A stretch of DNA of 64,000 nt from HXMU1420-13 sp024742815 (GTDB lineage Bacteria; Bacteroidota; Rhodothermia; Balneolales; Balneolaceae): positions 1 to 64,000 of the forward strand of contig JANSXX010000015.1 of assembly GCA_024742815.1 (NCBI GenBank), in the 5' to 3' direction. Below the pieces are notes generated by a model. That model saw nothing but the letters and a program-made list of their open reading frames with translations. It was not told the origin of the DNA and did not search any database. Shown in pieces: positions 53,129 through 61,828 of the stretch. The stretch's first letter is position 1. The number at the start of each line of letters is the position of its first letter. Position numbers and translations under genes: made by a program.

Positions 53129-54142
53129 ATGCATACATTCTCGAACAGCACGCTATTTCTGTGTTTCTTTTCAATACTAATCATTGGTTGCCAATCAAAT
53201 AATTCGAACAATCTCGAACCCTCCGGAATAACCGACATCACGGATGTAATTTTTACCAAAACTACCTCCGATTGCACCGAATATGCCGATAAGTATGCAT
53301 CACTAGTTACGGATATCCAAAGAAATGCACGCTTTCAGGGTTCAGTTACCATTGTGACTTTTCTTGAAGATTGCACGATTTCTGTTAATGGCATTCCAAA
53401 TCACGATTTTAACGACGAGAGCGCAAATTTTGCGAATCAGGTGGATGATATAAATCGAACGTTTACTATTACTCGAACTCCGGAAATTGCGACTGAGCCA
53501 ACTGCGCTAAGTCAGCAATATTTTGATGCGGTCATGTTGAACGGAGTGGTAGTGGATATGCTTTCAGCAGGATGTTATCGACCTGATGGTGTGCAAGCAG
53601 ATAAAGACGGGAACGTTCCCATTGGTTGTACTCCTAACGATCCCTGGCTGGTGGATCCGTTGGGCAGTGATTCCAAATTCGGTGCCGATGCAAATAACGC
53701 CCACACTCAACCCGATGGCACGTATCATTATCATGGAAATCCTATGGCTATGTTTGATGATGAGCCCGGACCAAATGGTTCGCCGGTAATTGGTTTTGCT
53801 GCTGATGGATTCCCGATTTACGGCAGTTATTTTCTTGATCCACAAACCAACGAAGTTCGGAAAGCTATTTCGGGATACACGTTAAAAGAAGGAAATCGAC
53901 CGGGACCAGACGACAATAATCCCGGTGGAAGCTACAACGGTTTATATGTGGATGATTACGAATTCACAAATGCCGGAGATTTAGATGCTTGCAACGGAAT
54001 GACGGTAAACGGCCAATATGGATATTATGTAACCGATTCCTATCCTTGGGTTATCGGCTGCCACTCAGGTACGCCGGACCCATCCTTCCAAAAAGGGCAA
54101 GGGAAGTTTAAGGAAGTGGAAGCGTGGCATCATGCACATTAG
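53129..54142 (+). CDS. YHYH-domain lipoprotein
   Basis: 337 residues, lipoprotein signal with Cys 22 (SILIIGC). The YHYH domain is named for its own motif, seen here as GTYHYHGNP near 190, followed by GFAADGFPIYGSYFLDP and G-x-N-P-G-G-S-Y-N-G-L-Y. Function of the domain is not established; it occurs in exported proteins, often of marine bacteria. It lies between frr and pyrH, convergent with pyrH and divergent from frr, together with a DUF4238 gene. Confidence 0.85.
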   Translation: MHTFSNSTLFLCFFSILIIGCQSNNSNNLEPSGITDITDVIFTKTTSDCTEYADKYASLVTDIQRNARFQGSVTIVTFLEDCTISVNGIPNHDFNDESANFANQVDDINRTFTITRTPEIATEPTALSQQYFDAVMLNGVVVDMLSAGCYRPDGVQADKDGNVPIGCTPNDPWLVDPLGSDSKFGADANNAHTQPDGTYHYHGNPMAMFDDEPGPNGSPVIGFAADGFPIYGSYFLDPQTNEVRKAISGYTLKEGNRPGPDDNNPGGSYNGLYVDDYEFTNAGDLDACNGMTVNGQYGYYVTDSYPWVIGCHSGTPDPSFQKGQGKFKEVEAWHHAH

Positions 54143-54240
54143 GAATTAGGAATAAGCGAATAGTGAATTACGAATTAGGGGAGGAGTGGAACATCGAACA
54201 GTTGAACATTGAACAATCGAACTTTGAATTGAGATTGAGA
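54139..54240. repeat. Degenerate heptamer arrays (TTAGGAA and TNGAACA)
   Basis: TTAGGAATTAGGAATA (54139-54154) is followed by further AATTACGAATTAGG-type words. From about 54188 a second array reads TGGAACA, TCGAACA, GTTGAACA, TTGAACA, ATCGAAC. The first 16 bases match the reverse complement of 55344-55359 exactly, on the far side of the DUF4238 gene. Confidence 0.75.
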
Positions 54241-54312
54241 TAGAATTTTGACATTTCGAGTGAAACGAGAAATCTAGAGATGATTTGAAATATTATAAAT
54301 GATAACATTTAT

Positions 54313-55152
54313 ATGGGCAGACACTACATACCACGTGAATATTTAAGAGGCTTTCAAATTCCAAATGAAAGCAAAGTATACGCTTATGATAAGACCGGGA
54401 ATAGCTTTCCTGTTTCCATTGAAAAGATAGCACAAGAAACTAGTATGTATTCTGATGAAACTGAGGAGTTTTTAAATAATGACATTGAACAACCTGCAAA
54501 TAAGCTTCTTAAAAGACTTAGATGTTCAAGAATATTAGATACCGATGAAAAATATATATTTTCGAAATACATGTATAACCTTCATGTTAGAACACCTGAT
54601 AGTTATCAAGAATTTATAGATTCAACACCAGAATTCATTGAAAAAATAAGATCTGAAAACTTAACTCTTATAGACTCAATGATTGAAAATTCTAAGTCAA
54701 AGAGTGAGGTGCTAAAAAACCGTAGATCTGAAATTAATTCGATTCTTGACAGTTTTAAGAAGAACCCACCAAAAATTGCTTGGGAAAATTCGTTAGATCC
54801 TGAAATCTCTAACAAGAGCGCAAAAGCTATGAGTCAAATGACATGGGTATTATTCTATGAAAATTATGATTGTTTTTTAACCTGTGATAAACCACTTTTT
54901 TATTTTAAGGGCCTTGGAATAGCAAATAATTACTCCGAGTTTTCATTTCCAATTTCTTCACGAATAGTACTTTGGGGTAGTTGGAGAACTGATTTCAATG
55001 ACACAATTATTAGAGCAAATAATAAAGTTGTCAGAAACCTAAATAATCGTACTCTATCAAATGTTTATCGACATGCTTTTATGGCCAATCAAAAACCTTG
55101 GGTTACTAAAGTAATAAGGAAGGAGAAAATTGATTTACAAATGATTAGGTAA
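54313..55152 (+). CDS. DUF4238 protein, likely recent arrival
   Basis: 279 residues. DUF4238 opening MGRHYIPREYLRGFQIPNES with the family's H-Y-x-P-x-x-Y-L-R-G-F. Further family features are SVxKIAQExSMYSDE-like text near 35-45 and F-L-T-C-D-K-P near 195. Family members are cytoplasmic, of unknown activity, and often sit in accessory regions. The gene is distinctly A/T-rich compared with pyrH and frr. It is bracketed by inverted heptamer arrays (54139-54154 and 55344-55359). A convergent terminator of pyrH lies beyond its stop. Confidence 0.85.
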   Translation: MGRHYIPREYLRGFQIPNESKVYAYDKTGNSFPVSIEKIAQETSMYSDETEEFLNNDIEQPANKLLKRLRCSRILDTDEKYIFSKYMYNLHVRTPDSYQEFIDSTPEFIEKIRSENLTLIDSMIENSKSKSEVLKNRRSEINSILDSFKKNPPKIAWENSLDPEISNKSAKAMSQMTWVLFYENYDCFLTCDKPLFYFKGLGIANNYSEFSFPISSRIVLWGSWRTDFNDTIIRANNKVVRNLNNRTLSNVYRHAFMANQKPWVTKVIRKEKIDLQMIR

Positions 55153-55276
55153 ATAATTGACCTAGAGGATAGGTGTCTAATTTTGAATAATATCGAAACG
55201 GAAAGGTAGTAATTAGTTTCTTGAGATTTATGCTCTGCGTTGGATTGGATTTTACTTAGGATTGGAATCAGCGCCA

Positions 55277-55308
55277 TAAAAAAGGCTCCGACGGAGACCA
55301 TCGGAGCC
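55277..55308 (-). terminator. Intrinsic terminator after pyrH
   Basis: On the minus strand GGCTCCGA-TGGTCTCCG-TCGGAGCC is followed by T6. It lies 54 bases after the pyrH stop; the TTCCTAA array occupies the space between. Confidence 0.88.
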
Positions 55309-55343
55309 AGTGTAATTGTGGTTTTAATTATTCCTAATTAACC

Positions 55344-55366
55344 TATTCCTAATTCCTAATTCCTAA
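55344..55366. repeat. TTCCTAA heptamer array after pyrH
   Basis: Three head-to-tail TTCCTAA units lie just after the pyrH stop codon (55363 end) on the plus-strand reading. TATTCCTAATTCCTAA (55344-55359) is the exact reverse complement of 54139-54154. A looser copy precedes it at 55328-55340. Confidence 0.8.
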
Positions 55367-56091
55367 TTATCCTCGCTCCAAACCACCGTAGTCCCCAAAT
55401 CTTCCCCATCACAAACTACCTTCTTAAGAGCGCCTTTATCATTCATGTTGAACACAATGATGGGCGTTTCGTTTTCGCGACAGAGTGTAAAGGCGGTTAA
55501 ATCCATCACAGAAAGTCGGCGCTTGAGTACTTCGTCGCCGGTGATTACATCAAACTTAGTGGCATCAGGATTTTTTTCGGGATCGGCATCGTAGATACCA
55601 TCCACTCGGGTTCCTTTAAGGATTACATCAGCTTCTACTTCAATTGCGCGAAGAGCTCCTGCAGTATCTGTGGTGAAATAAGGGTTTCCGGTACCGGCGC
55701 CAAAAATCACCACTCGGCCTTTTTCCAGGTGACGAACTGCACGTCTACGAATATATGGTTCCGCAATGGCTTCCATCCGAATGGCTGAAAGGAGGCGGGT
55801 TTTTACATCCTGACGTTCGAGCGCATCCTGCAATGCCATTGCATTAATCATGGTGGCCAGCATTCCCATGTAATCGCCTTGTACACGATCCATGCCTTCG
55901 GTAGCGCCTTTAACGCCACGAAAGATATTTCCACCACCAATCACGATAGAAACCTCAACGCCCTCACGTTGTACTGCTTTAATTTCATCGGCATACCGGG
56001 TAAGAATATCCCCGTCGATGCCATGTCCTTGCTCGCCCAAAAGAGCTTCGCCACTTAATTTTAGAAGAATGCGTTTGTATTTGTTTGCCAC
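55363..56091 (-). CDS. pyrH: Uridylate kinase
   Basis: 242 residues from a GTG at 56089-56091. Signatures KRILLKLSGEALLG, the glycine-rich IVIGGGNIFRG, RRAVRHLEKGRVVIFGAGTG and FNMNDKGALKK are those of bacterial UMP kinase. The enzyme makes UDP from UMP with ATP and is allosterically regulated by GTP. It lies downstream of tsf but a terminator (56121-56155) separates them. The normal partner frr is 2.4 kb away. Confidence 0.97.
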   Translation of the reverse strand: MANKYKRILLKLSGEALLGEQGHGIDGDILTRYADEIKAVQREGVEVSIVIGGGNIFRGVKGATEGMDRVQGDYMGMLATMINAMALQDALERQDVKTRLLSAIRMEAIAEPYIRRRAVRHLEKGRVVIFGAGTGNPYFTTDTAGALRAIEVEADVILKGTRVDGIYDADPEKNPDATKFDVITGDEVLKRRLSVMDLTAFTLCRENETPIIVFNMNDKGALKKVVCDGEDLGTTVVWSEDN

Positions 56092-56120
56092 GATGTTTGT
56101 TGATTCAGAAAATTATAGAT

Positions 56121-56155
56121 CAAAAAAAAGGCTGTCCCGAAATTCGAGACAGCCT
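56121..56155 (-). terminator. Intrinsic terminator after tsf
   Basis: On the minus strand AGGCTGTC-TCGAATTTCGG-GACAGCCT is followed by T8. It is 18 bases after the tsf stop and before pyrH, so pyrH must use its own promoter or read-through. Confidence 0.9.
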
Positions 56156-56173
56156 AAGGTAATCAAAAATGAT

Positions 56174-57007
56174 TTAAGCCTCTTCACCTAATTGAATTCG
56201 GTGGAAGGCCGTTGCAAGAGGAGTGTTGTTTTGCTCTAAGTATTGCTTAACGCTTACTCCATTGTCTTTTACAAATTTCTGATTTAACAGAACGCGCTCT
56301 TCGTAGAAACGGCGAAGTTTACCTTTAGCTGCTTTCTCAGCGATTTCAGCAGGCTTTCCTTCGTTGATTAATTGCTCTTTCGCAATCTCTAGTTCTTTTT
56401 CTACAATAGAAGCGTCAACTTCGTCTTGAGTAACAGCGATTGGCTTCATAGCTGCTACTTGCATAGCAACGTCTTTAGCTACTTCGTCGTTATCAACAGT
56501 ACCGTCAAATTCAACCAATACTGCTAACTGATTGCCGGGGTGGATGTAATCAACCAGAGATCCTTCAGTTTTAGCTAAAACAACTTTGCTAATCTGGATT
56601 TTCTCACCAATAGTACCGGTCATGTTTTGAAGATGAGTAGCGATAGTTTCGCCATCAACTTCAACATCCATTAAAGCTTCCGCACTTTCGATATCGTTAT
56701 CGTAAGCAGCGTTTAAAAATTTATCCGCTTGTGCCTGGAAGTCATCGTTACGAGCTACGAAATCGGTTTCGCAGTTGATCTCGATGGCAACAGCTTTTTT
56801 AGCGTCGTCGCTGATGCGGGTTAGTACCAATCCTTCTTTTGCTTCACGGTCGGCACGTTTGTCAGCTACTTTTTGACCTTTTTTACGAAGGATTTCAACA
56901 GCTTTATCAAAATCACCTTCAGCTTCGGCGAGGGCTTTTTTACAGTCCATCATACCGGCGCCGGTCATGTCTCTTAATTTCTTTACGTCAGCAGCAGAAA
57001 TGCTCAT
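56174..57007 (-). CDS. tsf: Elongation factor Ts
   Basis: 277 residues. Begins with the UBA-like MSISAADVKKLRDMTGAGMM and carries the classic KKALAEAEGDFDKAVEILRKKG region and the conserved INCETDFVARND. EF-Ts releases GDP from EF-Tu. It lies 27 bases after rpsB and is followed by an intrinsic terminator, so it ends the ribosomal transcript. Confidence 0.98.
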   Translation of the reverse strand: MSISAADVKKLRDMTGAGMMDCKKALAEAEGDFDKAVEILRKKGQKVADKRADREAKEGLVLTRISDDAKKAVAIEINCETDFVARNDDFQAQADKFLNAAYDNDIESAEALMDVEVDGETIATHLQNMTGTIGEKIQISKVVLAKTEGSLVDYIHPGNQLAVLVEFDGTVDNDEVAKDVAMQVAAMKPIAVTQDEVDASIVEKELEIAKEQLINEGKPAEIAEKAAKGKLRRFYEERVLLNQKFVKDNGVSVKQYLEQNNTPLATAFHRIQLGEEA

Positions 57008-57034
57008 GTCTTTCTGATTTTAGTCGTTTATAAT

Positions 57035-57901
57035 TTATTCTTCTTCGTCAGATTTGTTGTCTTCGGTAGCTACATCAGCAGGATCTAATTCAGGCTCCGC
57101 TTGTTTTTTTCGGCGCGAGCGTAATTTAGTTTTTGCTTCTGCTACTTCTTCGTCAGTAACGTCTTTAGCTTCAATAGCTGCAGCTTCCATTACTTCTTCT
57201 TCAGCGTGAGCTTCACGTTCTGCAGCACCTTCAATAATTGCATCTGCAACTTGAGATGCCACTAATTGAATAGTTCTAGCTGAATCATCGTTACAAGGAA
57301 TGATGAAATCCGGCACATCAGGATCACTGTTGGTGTCAACCATTGCGATAATTGGGATGTGAAGCTTAATAGCTTCGCTAACTGCCAGGTGTTCTTTAAT
57401 GATGTCTACTACAAAAATTGCACCGGGTAGGCGAGTCATGTTAGCAATACCACCTAAGGTGTCTTCCAGCTTTTGCTGCTCCCGGGTAAGCATTAACCCT
57501 TCTTTTTTAGTCAGCTCGGCCATGGTGCCGTCGGTTTTCATGCGCTCGATCTCTTCCATACGAGAGATGCTTTTACGAACGGTAGAAAAGTTCGTTAACA
57601 TACCACCTAACCAACGGTGTGTTACAAAAGGCATTCCTGCGCGAACGGCTTCTGTTTTGATGATTTCGGTAGATTGCTTTTTAGTACCAACAAAAAGAAT
57701 TGTTTTACCGGCACGTGAAAGATCCTGAATTTGATCAAGAGCTTCCTGTAGATAATTCTGAGTTTTCTTTAAGTCGATGATGTGAATCCCGTTGCGCTGC
57801 ATGAAGATAAATTCCTTCATTTTTGGATTCCAACGGCGGGTTAGGTGGCCAAAATGCGCACCCGATTTTAATAGTTCTTCTATTGAAGCTGCTTTAGGCA
57901 T
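57035..57901 (-). CDS. rpsB: 30S ribosomal protein S2
   Basis: 288 residues. Signatures IEELLKSGAHFGHLTRRWNPKM and GGMLTNFSTVRKSI, plus PDVPDFIIPCNDDSARTI, are those of S2. The C-terminal ~50 residues form an acidic and basic extension (KLRSRRKKQAEPELD), common in Bacteroidetes. A structured leader (57928-57996) lies in the gap from rpsI. Followed by tsf. Confidence 0.98.
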   Translation of the reverse strand: MPKAASIEELLKSGAHFGHLTRRWNPKMKEFIFMQRNGIHIIDLKKTQNYLQEALDQIQDLSRAGKTILFVGTKKQSTEIIKTEAVRAGMPFVTHRWLGGMLTNFSTVRKSISRMEEIERMKTDGTMAELTKKEGLMLTREQQKLEDTLGGIANMTRLPGAIFVVDIIKEHLAVSEAIKLHIPIIAMVDTNSDPDVPDFIIPCNDDSARTIQLVASQVADAIIEGAAEREAHAEEEVMEAAAIEAKDVTDEEVAEAKTKLRSRRKKQAEPELDPADVATEDNKSDEEE

Positions 57902-57927
57902 ATTAGATATGTGTTAGGTTTGTCCTC

Positions 57928-57996
57928 TATGTGGGTCAGCCTCATCATCCAATCCCGACCTTAATATCGGGACACCAGGCGATGAGTCGCCACATA
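57928..57996 (-). ncRNA. Nested-helix RNA leader ahead of rpsB
   Basis: Three helices nest in the rpsI-rpsB gap: TATGTGG/CCACATA (57928-57934 with 57990-57996), CTCATC/GATGAG (57941-57946 with 57981-57986) and TCCCGA/TCGGGA (57953-57958 with 57967-57972). The outermost 3' arm lies about 27 bases before the rpsB start on the minus strand. This could be an S2 autoregulatory leader or a processing site. An alternative hairpin GGCGA-TGAG-TCGCC (57978-57991) could compete. No family assigned. Confidence 0.55.
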
Positions 57997-58030
57997 TGTG
58001 TGTTATTAAATTGTTTCGGTAGCGTAAATA

Positions 58031-58417
58031 TTAACGCTTGCTGAACTGGAACTTCTTACGAGCCTTAGGCTGACCTGGCTTCTTACGCTCAACCATACGG
58101 TCGTCACGAGTTAGAAGTCCGTGTTCTTTAAGAATACTGTGTGCATCAGTTTCTTCGCCATCAATAGCGCGAGCAAGAGCGTGTTGTACAGCGCCTGCCT
58201 GACCTGATTTTCCACCACCACGCACGGTAACTTTAATATCGTACTTACCTTCAGTTTCTGTTACTGAAAGCGGAAGTGAAGCGATGTTTTGAATCGCTTT
58301 AATTGGGAAGTATTCTTCAAACGGAGTGTTGTTGATAAGAATGTTACCAGAACCCGGCTTAATGTATAAGCGCGCAGTTGAGGTTTTTCTTCGTCCGATG
58401 TAATTAGCTTGTGCCAT
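58031..58417 (-). CDS. rpsI: 30S ribosomal protein S9
   Basis: 128 residues, standard length. Opens AQANYIGRRKTSTARLYIKPG and ends ARKKFQFSKR, the conserved C-terminal tail that reaches the P-site tRNA. VRGGGKSGQAGAVQHALARA is the central signature. Located 12 bases after rplM, its partner in nearly all bacteria. Confidence 0.98.
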   Translation of the reverse strand: MAQANYIGRRKTSTARLYIKPGSGNILINNTPFEEYFPIKAIQNIASLPLSVTETEGKYDIKVTVRGGGKSGQAGAVQHALARAIDGEETDAHSILKEHGLLTRDDRMVERKKPGQPKARKKFQFSKR

Positions 58418-58429
58418 GTATAAAATCGA

Positions 58430-58873
58430 TTAAAGCTCGATGATTTCTGGGTTCTGAGCAGTTTGTTGATGAACCGGACCTGCGTAAACGCGCAAGTTGG
58501 TTAGCAATTTGCGTCCAAGTCTGTTTTTTGGAAGCATACCTTTAACGGCTTTCATTACTAAAGAAGTTGGGTCTTTTGCCAACATATCTTCAGCACTGGT
58601 AAAGCGCTCACCACCTGGGTAAAAGGTGTGACGGAAGTACATTTTATCCGTCATTTTCTTACCGGTTAATTTTACTTTTTCTGCATTGATAACAATTACG
58701 TTATCGCCGGTATCCATGTGTGGAGTAAAAGTGGGCTTGGTTTTGCCTCTCAGGATAGATGCTACAACAGTACTCAAACGCCCTAAAGGAACGTCCTCGG
58801 CGTCAACTAGTACCCATTTTTTCTCAATGTCGCTGGGCTTAGCTGAGTATGTTTTAAAACTTAATGTATCCAC
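58430..58873 (-). CDS. rplM: 50S ribosomal protein L13
   Basis: 147 residues from a GTG at 58871-58873. Signatures WVLVDAEDVPLGRLSTVVA, KPTFTPHMDTGDNVIVINAE and KGMLPKNRLGRKLLTNLRVY are those of L13. First gene of the rplM-rpsI-rpsB-tsf transcript. The 270-base upstream gap is shared with a divergent CotH gene. Confidence 0.98.
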   Translation of the reverse strand: MDTLSFKTYSAKPSDIEKKWVLVDAEDVPLGRLSTVVASILRGKTKPTFTPHMDTGDNVIVINAEKVKLTGKKMTDKMYFRHTFYPGGERFTSAEDMLAKDPTSLVMKAVKGMLPKNRLGRKLLTNLRVYAGPVHQQTAQNPEIIEL

Positions 58874-59143
58874 TGTATTGTGTGTTTTTGCTTTTTGGGA
58901 AAGACCTAAAAATTACGGCAAATAATCGTAGTTATCAACATTAGAAATTAAAAAAGAATCCGATGATCAATAATTCTCGCTGTTGGATGAAAATTGTAAA
59001 ATTGCCTTAAATATTTCTCAATATTGAAAGCACTAATCTACGCTACTCCTACATTCTATGCCGATAAACCTGACAGTCAAGTTAGTTAGTTACATTGGCT
59101 AAAGTTGTCCATATATAATTTATATTTTCACCAAAATCAGCAC
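58874..59143. other. Divergent promoter gap between rplM and a CotH gene
   Basis: No gene is seen. It must hold the promoter for the ribosomal transcript (minus strand) and one for the CotH protein (plus strand). It is A/T-rich; I find no certain operator or riboswitch. Confidence 0.5.
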
Positions 59144-61705
59144 ATGTCTTCGTTCAAATTAACATCTACCCTCACTTTTTGCTTGTTCCTTTTATTGTTA
59201 CTGAGCGGATCGACATATGCACAAAATGTGAGTATTACTCCTGAATCCGGTTTCTATGCCGATTCGGTGGAAGTTGTAGTTTCGGGATTTAACCCATCGG
59301 ATCAGGTTTTCTATTCATTGGATGGAAGCAATCCACTTGTAAATAGGATAGCGCTTTCCGGTAGAATCTCCATCACACAAACCACAGCTTTGAGAGTTGC
59401 AGTACTTACAGCGCAGAATGATACTCTTCATTTCTTTAAAAGTTATCTGATTGATGAGCCCACCGAATTGCCTGTGTTATCTATAACCACTGATCCTGCA
59501 GGTTTTTTCTCTGATTCTGCCGGCATATATGTAGAGGGCACTAATGGTATACCGGGCTATTGCAGAAGTTCACCTAAAAACTGGAATCAAGATTGGGAGC
59601 GATCTGTGAATCTCACTTTATTTGAAAAAGATCGAAGCGTTGGATTTTCTGAGAACGCCGGGGTGAAAATTGGTGGCGGATGCACGCGTTTGTATGATCA
59701 GAAATCACTCGATATTTATTTTCGCAGTGAATATGGGGCGTCGAAATTGGAATACCCATTATTCCCTGATAAGCCATACGATAGTTTTGATCGGTTATCT
59801 CTGAGAAACGGTGGGCAGGATTGGTACCGCTCGATGGTGAGAAATGCAGCGGTTCAAAGTTTTGTGAAAGATCGTATGGATTTGGGATTTCAAGCGTTTA
59901 AGCCGGTAGTGGTTTTTCTGAATGGGGAATATTGGGGCATTCACATCCTCCGGGAAAAGCAAAACGAAGATTTCATTGAGTCGATGTACGGTTATGATGA
60001 AAACGCAGTGGATGTGCTTACAGGAAATGCATCGGTAAGCGAAGGAAGCGCAACGCATTACGAAACGCTGATCGAATATGTGAGCACCAACGATATGAGT
60101 TTGCCCGAAAATTATGCCTGGGTGAAAACACAAATGGATGTTGAGCAATACATGGATTATATGATGACGGAAATCTATGTGGCAAATGGAGATTGGCCGG
60201 CGAATAATATCAAATACTGGCGACCTCAAACCGAGGATGGTAAATGGCGCTGGATTCTTTACGATGCTGATATGACGATGGGTAGCCATTCAAGAGGTAT
60301 AATTTCCACAAACATGTTCCAAAAGCTTCATCAAACCACGAATACCGATTACGAGCATCCGGCATGGTCAACCTTACTATTTCGAAAGTTGCTCGAAAAC
60401 GATGATTTCAAGACCACCTTCATACAGCGGTACAGTGTGCATTTGCAACATACATTTGAACGAAGCCGCCTGCGTGCGATATTGGATTCAACAAAGGCTT
60501 TGGTTGAGTCGGAAGTGCCTCGACATATGGAGCGCTGGCAAAAATCGTTTCGATTAGGTTGGAATATGGATTGGGAAAAGCATGTGGAAGTGGTAGAGGA
60601 TTTTATCCACAACAGAAACACGGTAGCAAGGCAGAATTTGTACAGCTTTTTCGATTTGATACGATTGAATAGTTTGGAAACCATCAGCGAGCCAAGTGAT
60701 GGAGGCATTGTGCGTGTGGAAGGCCTGCGAACCGATACCACCCATTATGCATTGGTCTATAATTCACTTCCTGTTACGATTACCGCCGAAGCACGTCCCG
60801 GTTATACATTTACCGGGTGGAGTGGAGTTGCTGAAGGCGCTGCATTAGAAAAAGAGATTATTCTTACTGAAAACAGCATAGTAACTGCACATTTTAAGCG
60901 TAATGCTATTGATCAAGGCAGTGATGTGGTAATCAACGAGATCAATTATAATTCTTCGGATGAATTTGATCCAAAAGATTGGGTAGAACTTTACAATAAC
61001 ACTTCTTCACCCATCGATATGTCGGGCTGGTACTTTTCCGATTCGGATGACACGCATCAATTCATTTTTGCCGATGGATACACCTTGCCGGCTTCCGGGT
61101 ACGTGGTTATAAGTAGAGATTTGGCAGCATTTCAAGCGCAATTTCCAGCTGTTAACAATGTAGTTGGCGATATGGATTTTGGTTTTTCAGGAAGTGGGGA
61201 ATTGCTTCGGGTGTTTAATGCTCAGGATGAATTGATCGATCAGGTTACGTATTCGGATGATGCTCCCTGGCCAACCGAAGCTGATGGAAATGGAGCTACA
61301 CTTTCACTTACTCATCCCGGACTTGATAACACACTGGCCGAAAACTGGGCGGCGTCTTCCGGGAACGGGACTCCCGGCGCAGAAAATTCGGATGTGTTGG
61401 TGAATAATGAAATCGATTTTGTTGATGAACAACCGGCCGGGATTTCATTAAGTCAGAATTACCCGAATCCATTTAATCCGGAAACGAATATTCAATACAC
61501 GCTAAATGTACCGGGAAATGTGCGGTTATCGGTGTATGATGTAACCGGACGATTAGTTTCTGAATTGGTAAATGAGTTTAAAGTACCCGGCACATATTCA
61601 ACTAGATGGGATGCAGCGCGACAATCATTAGCAAGCGGAGTGTACGTGTATCGGTTAGAACTCGGCGATCAGATACTGACGAGGAAAATGTTGTTGGTGA
61701 AGTAG
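59144..61705 (+). CDS. Secreted CotH/lamin-tail protein with T9SS tail
   Basis: 853 residues from the ATG at 59144, which begins a clean signal (MSSFKLTSTLTFCLFLLLLL); a TTG at 59105 would precede it. Order: chitobiase-C-like domain (VFYSLDGSNP), CotH-like domain at about 130-460 with FLNGEYWGIHILREKQN and WRWILYDADMTMG, an InlB-like repeat (ARPGYTFTGWSG), a lamin-tail domain (VINEINYNSSDEFDPKDWVE) and a T9SS tail (QNYPNPFNPETNIQYT, ending KMLLVK). Same architecture as the protein at 35306, shorter by its first lamin-tail. Surface or released; possibly a kinase. Confidence 0.9.
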   Translation: MSSFKLTSTLTFCLFLLLLLSGSTYAQNVSITPESGFYADSVEVVVSGFNPSDQVFYSLDGSNPLVNRIALSGRISITQTTALRVAVLTAQNDTLHFFKSYLIDEPTELPVLSITTDPAGFFSDSAGIYVEGTNGIPGYCRSSPKNWNQDWERSVNLTLFEKDRSVGFSENAGVKIGGGCTRLYDQKSLDIYFRSEYGASKLEYPLFPDKPYDSFDRLSLRNGGQDWYRSMVRNAAVQSFVKDRMDLGFQAFKPVVVFLNGEYWGIHILREKQNEDFIESMYGYDENAVDVLTGNASVSEGSATHYETLIEYVSTNDMSLPENYAWVKTQMDVEQYMDYMMTEIYVANGDWPANNIKYWRPQTEDGKWRWILYDADMTMGSHSRGIISTNMFQKLHQTTNTDYEHPAWSTLLFRKLLENDDFKTTFIQRYSVHLQHTFERSRLRAILDSTKALVESEVPRHMERWQKSFRLGWNMDWEKHVEVVEDFIHNRNTVARQNLYSFFDLIRLNSLETISEPSDGGIVRVEGLRTDTTHYALVYNSLPVTITAEARPGYTFTGWSGVAEGAALEKEIILTENSIVTAHFKRNAIDQGSDVVINEINYNSSDEFDPKDWVELYNNTSSPIDMSGWYFSDSDDTHQFIFADGYTLPASGYVVISRDLAAFQAQFPAVNNVVGDMDFGFSGSGELLRVFNAQDELIDQVTYSDDAPWPTEADGNGATLSLTHPGLDNTLAENWAASSGNGTPGAENSDVLVNNEIDFVDEQPAGISLSQNYPNPFNPETNIQYTLNVPGNVRLSVYDVTGRLVSELVNEFKVPGTYSTRWDAARQSLASGVYVYRLELGDQILTRKMLLVK

Positions 61706-61726
61706 GTTGCTCCAATTCAAGATCAT

Positions 61727-61745
61727 ATTTGGAATCGCTCCAAAT
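61727..61745. repeat. Short hairpin between the CotH gene and acnA
   Basis: ATTTGGA (61727-61733) pairs with TCCAAAT (61739-61745), loop ATCGC. No U-run follows. It may mark the 3' end of the CotH transcript or a palindromic element. Confidence 0.35.
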
Positions 61746-61780
61746 TAGATTCCCTGCCGATCTCCAAGAAAATTCGTTGT

Positions 61781-61788
61781 TAATTTTG
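61781..61788 (+). promoter_or_regulatory. Candidate -7 promoter box (TANNTTTG) for acnA
   Basis: TAATTTTG matches the Bacteroidetes -7 consensus 41 bases before the aconitase start. No clear -33 TTG at the expected distance. Confidence 0.35.
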
Positions 61789-61828
61789 TATTTTCCCGAC
61801 CCTTAAAAATCCTAAAATAATAGAGTTC

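Noticed and set aside
59795..60289. Minus-strand 164-codon ORF inside the third CotH gene
   Set aside because: It is opposite a conserved CotH domain and has His/Ile-rich composition typical of a shadow frame.
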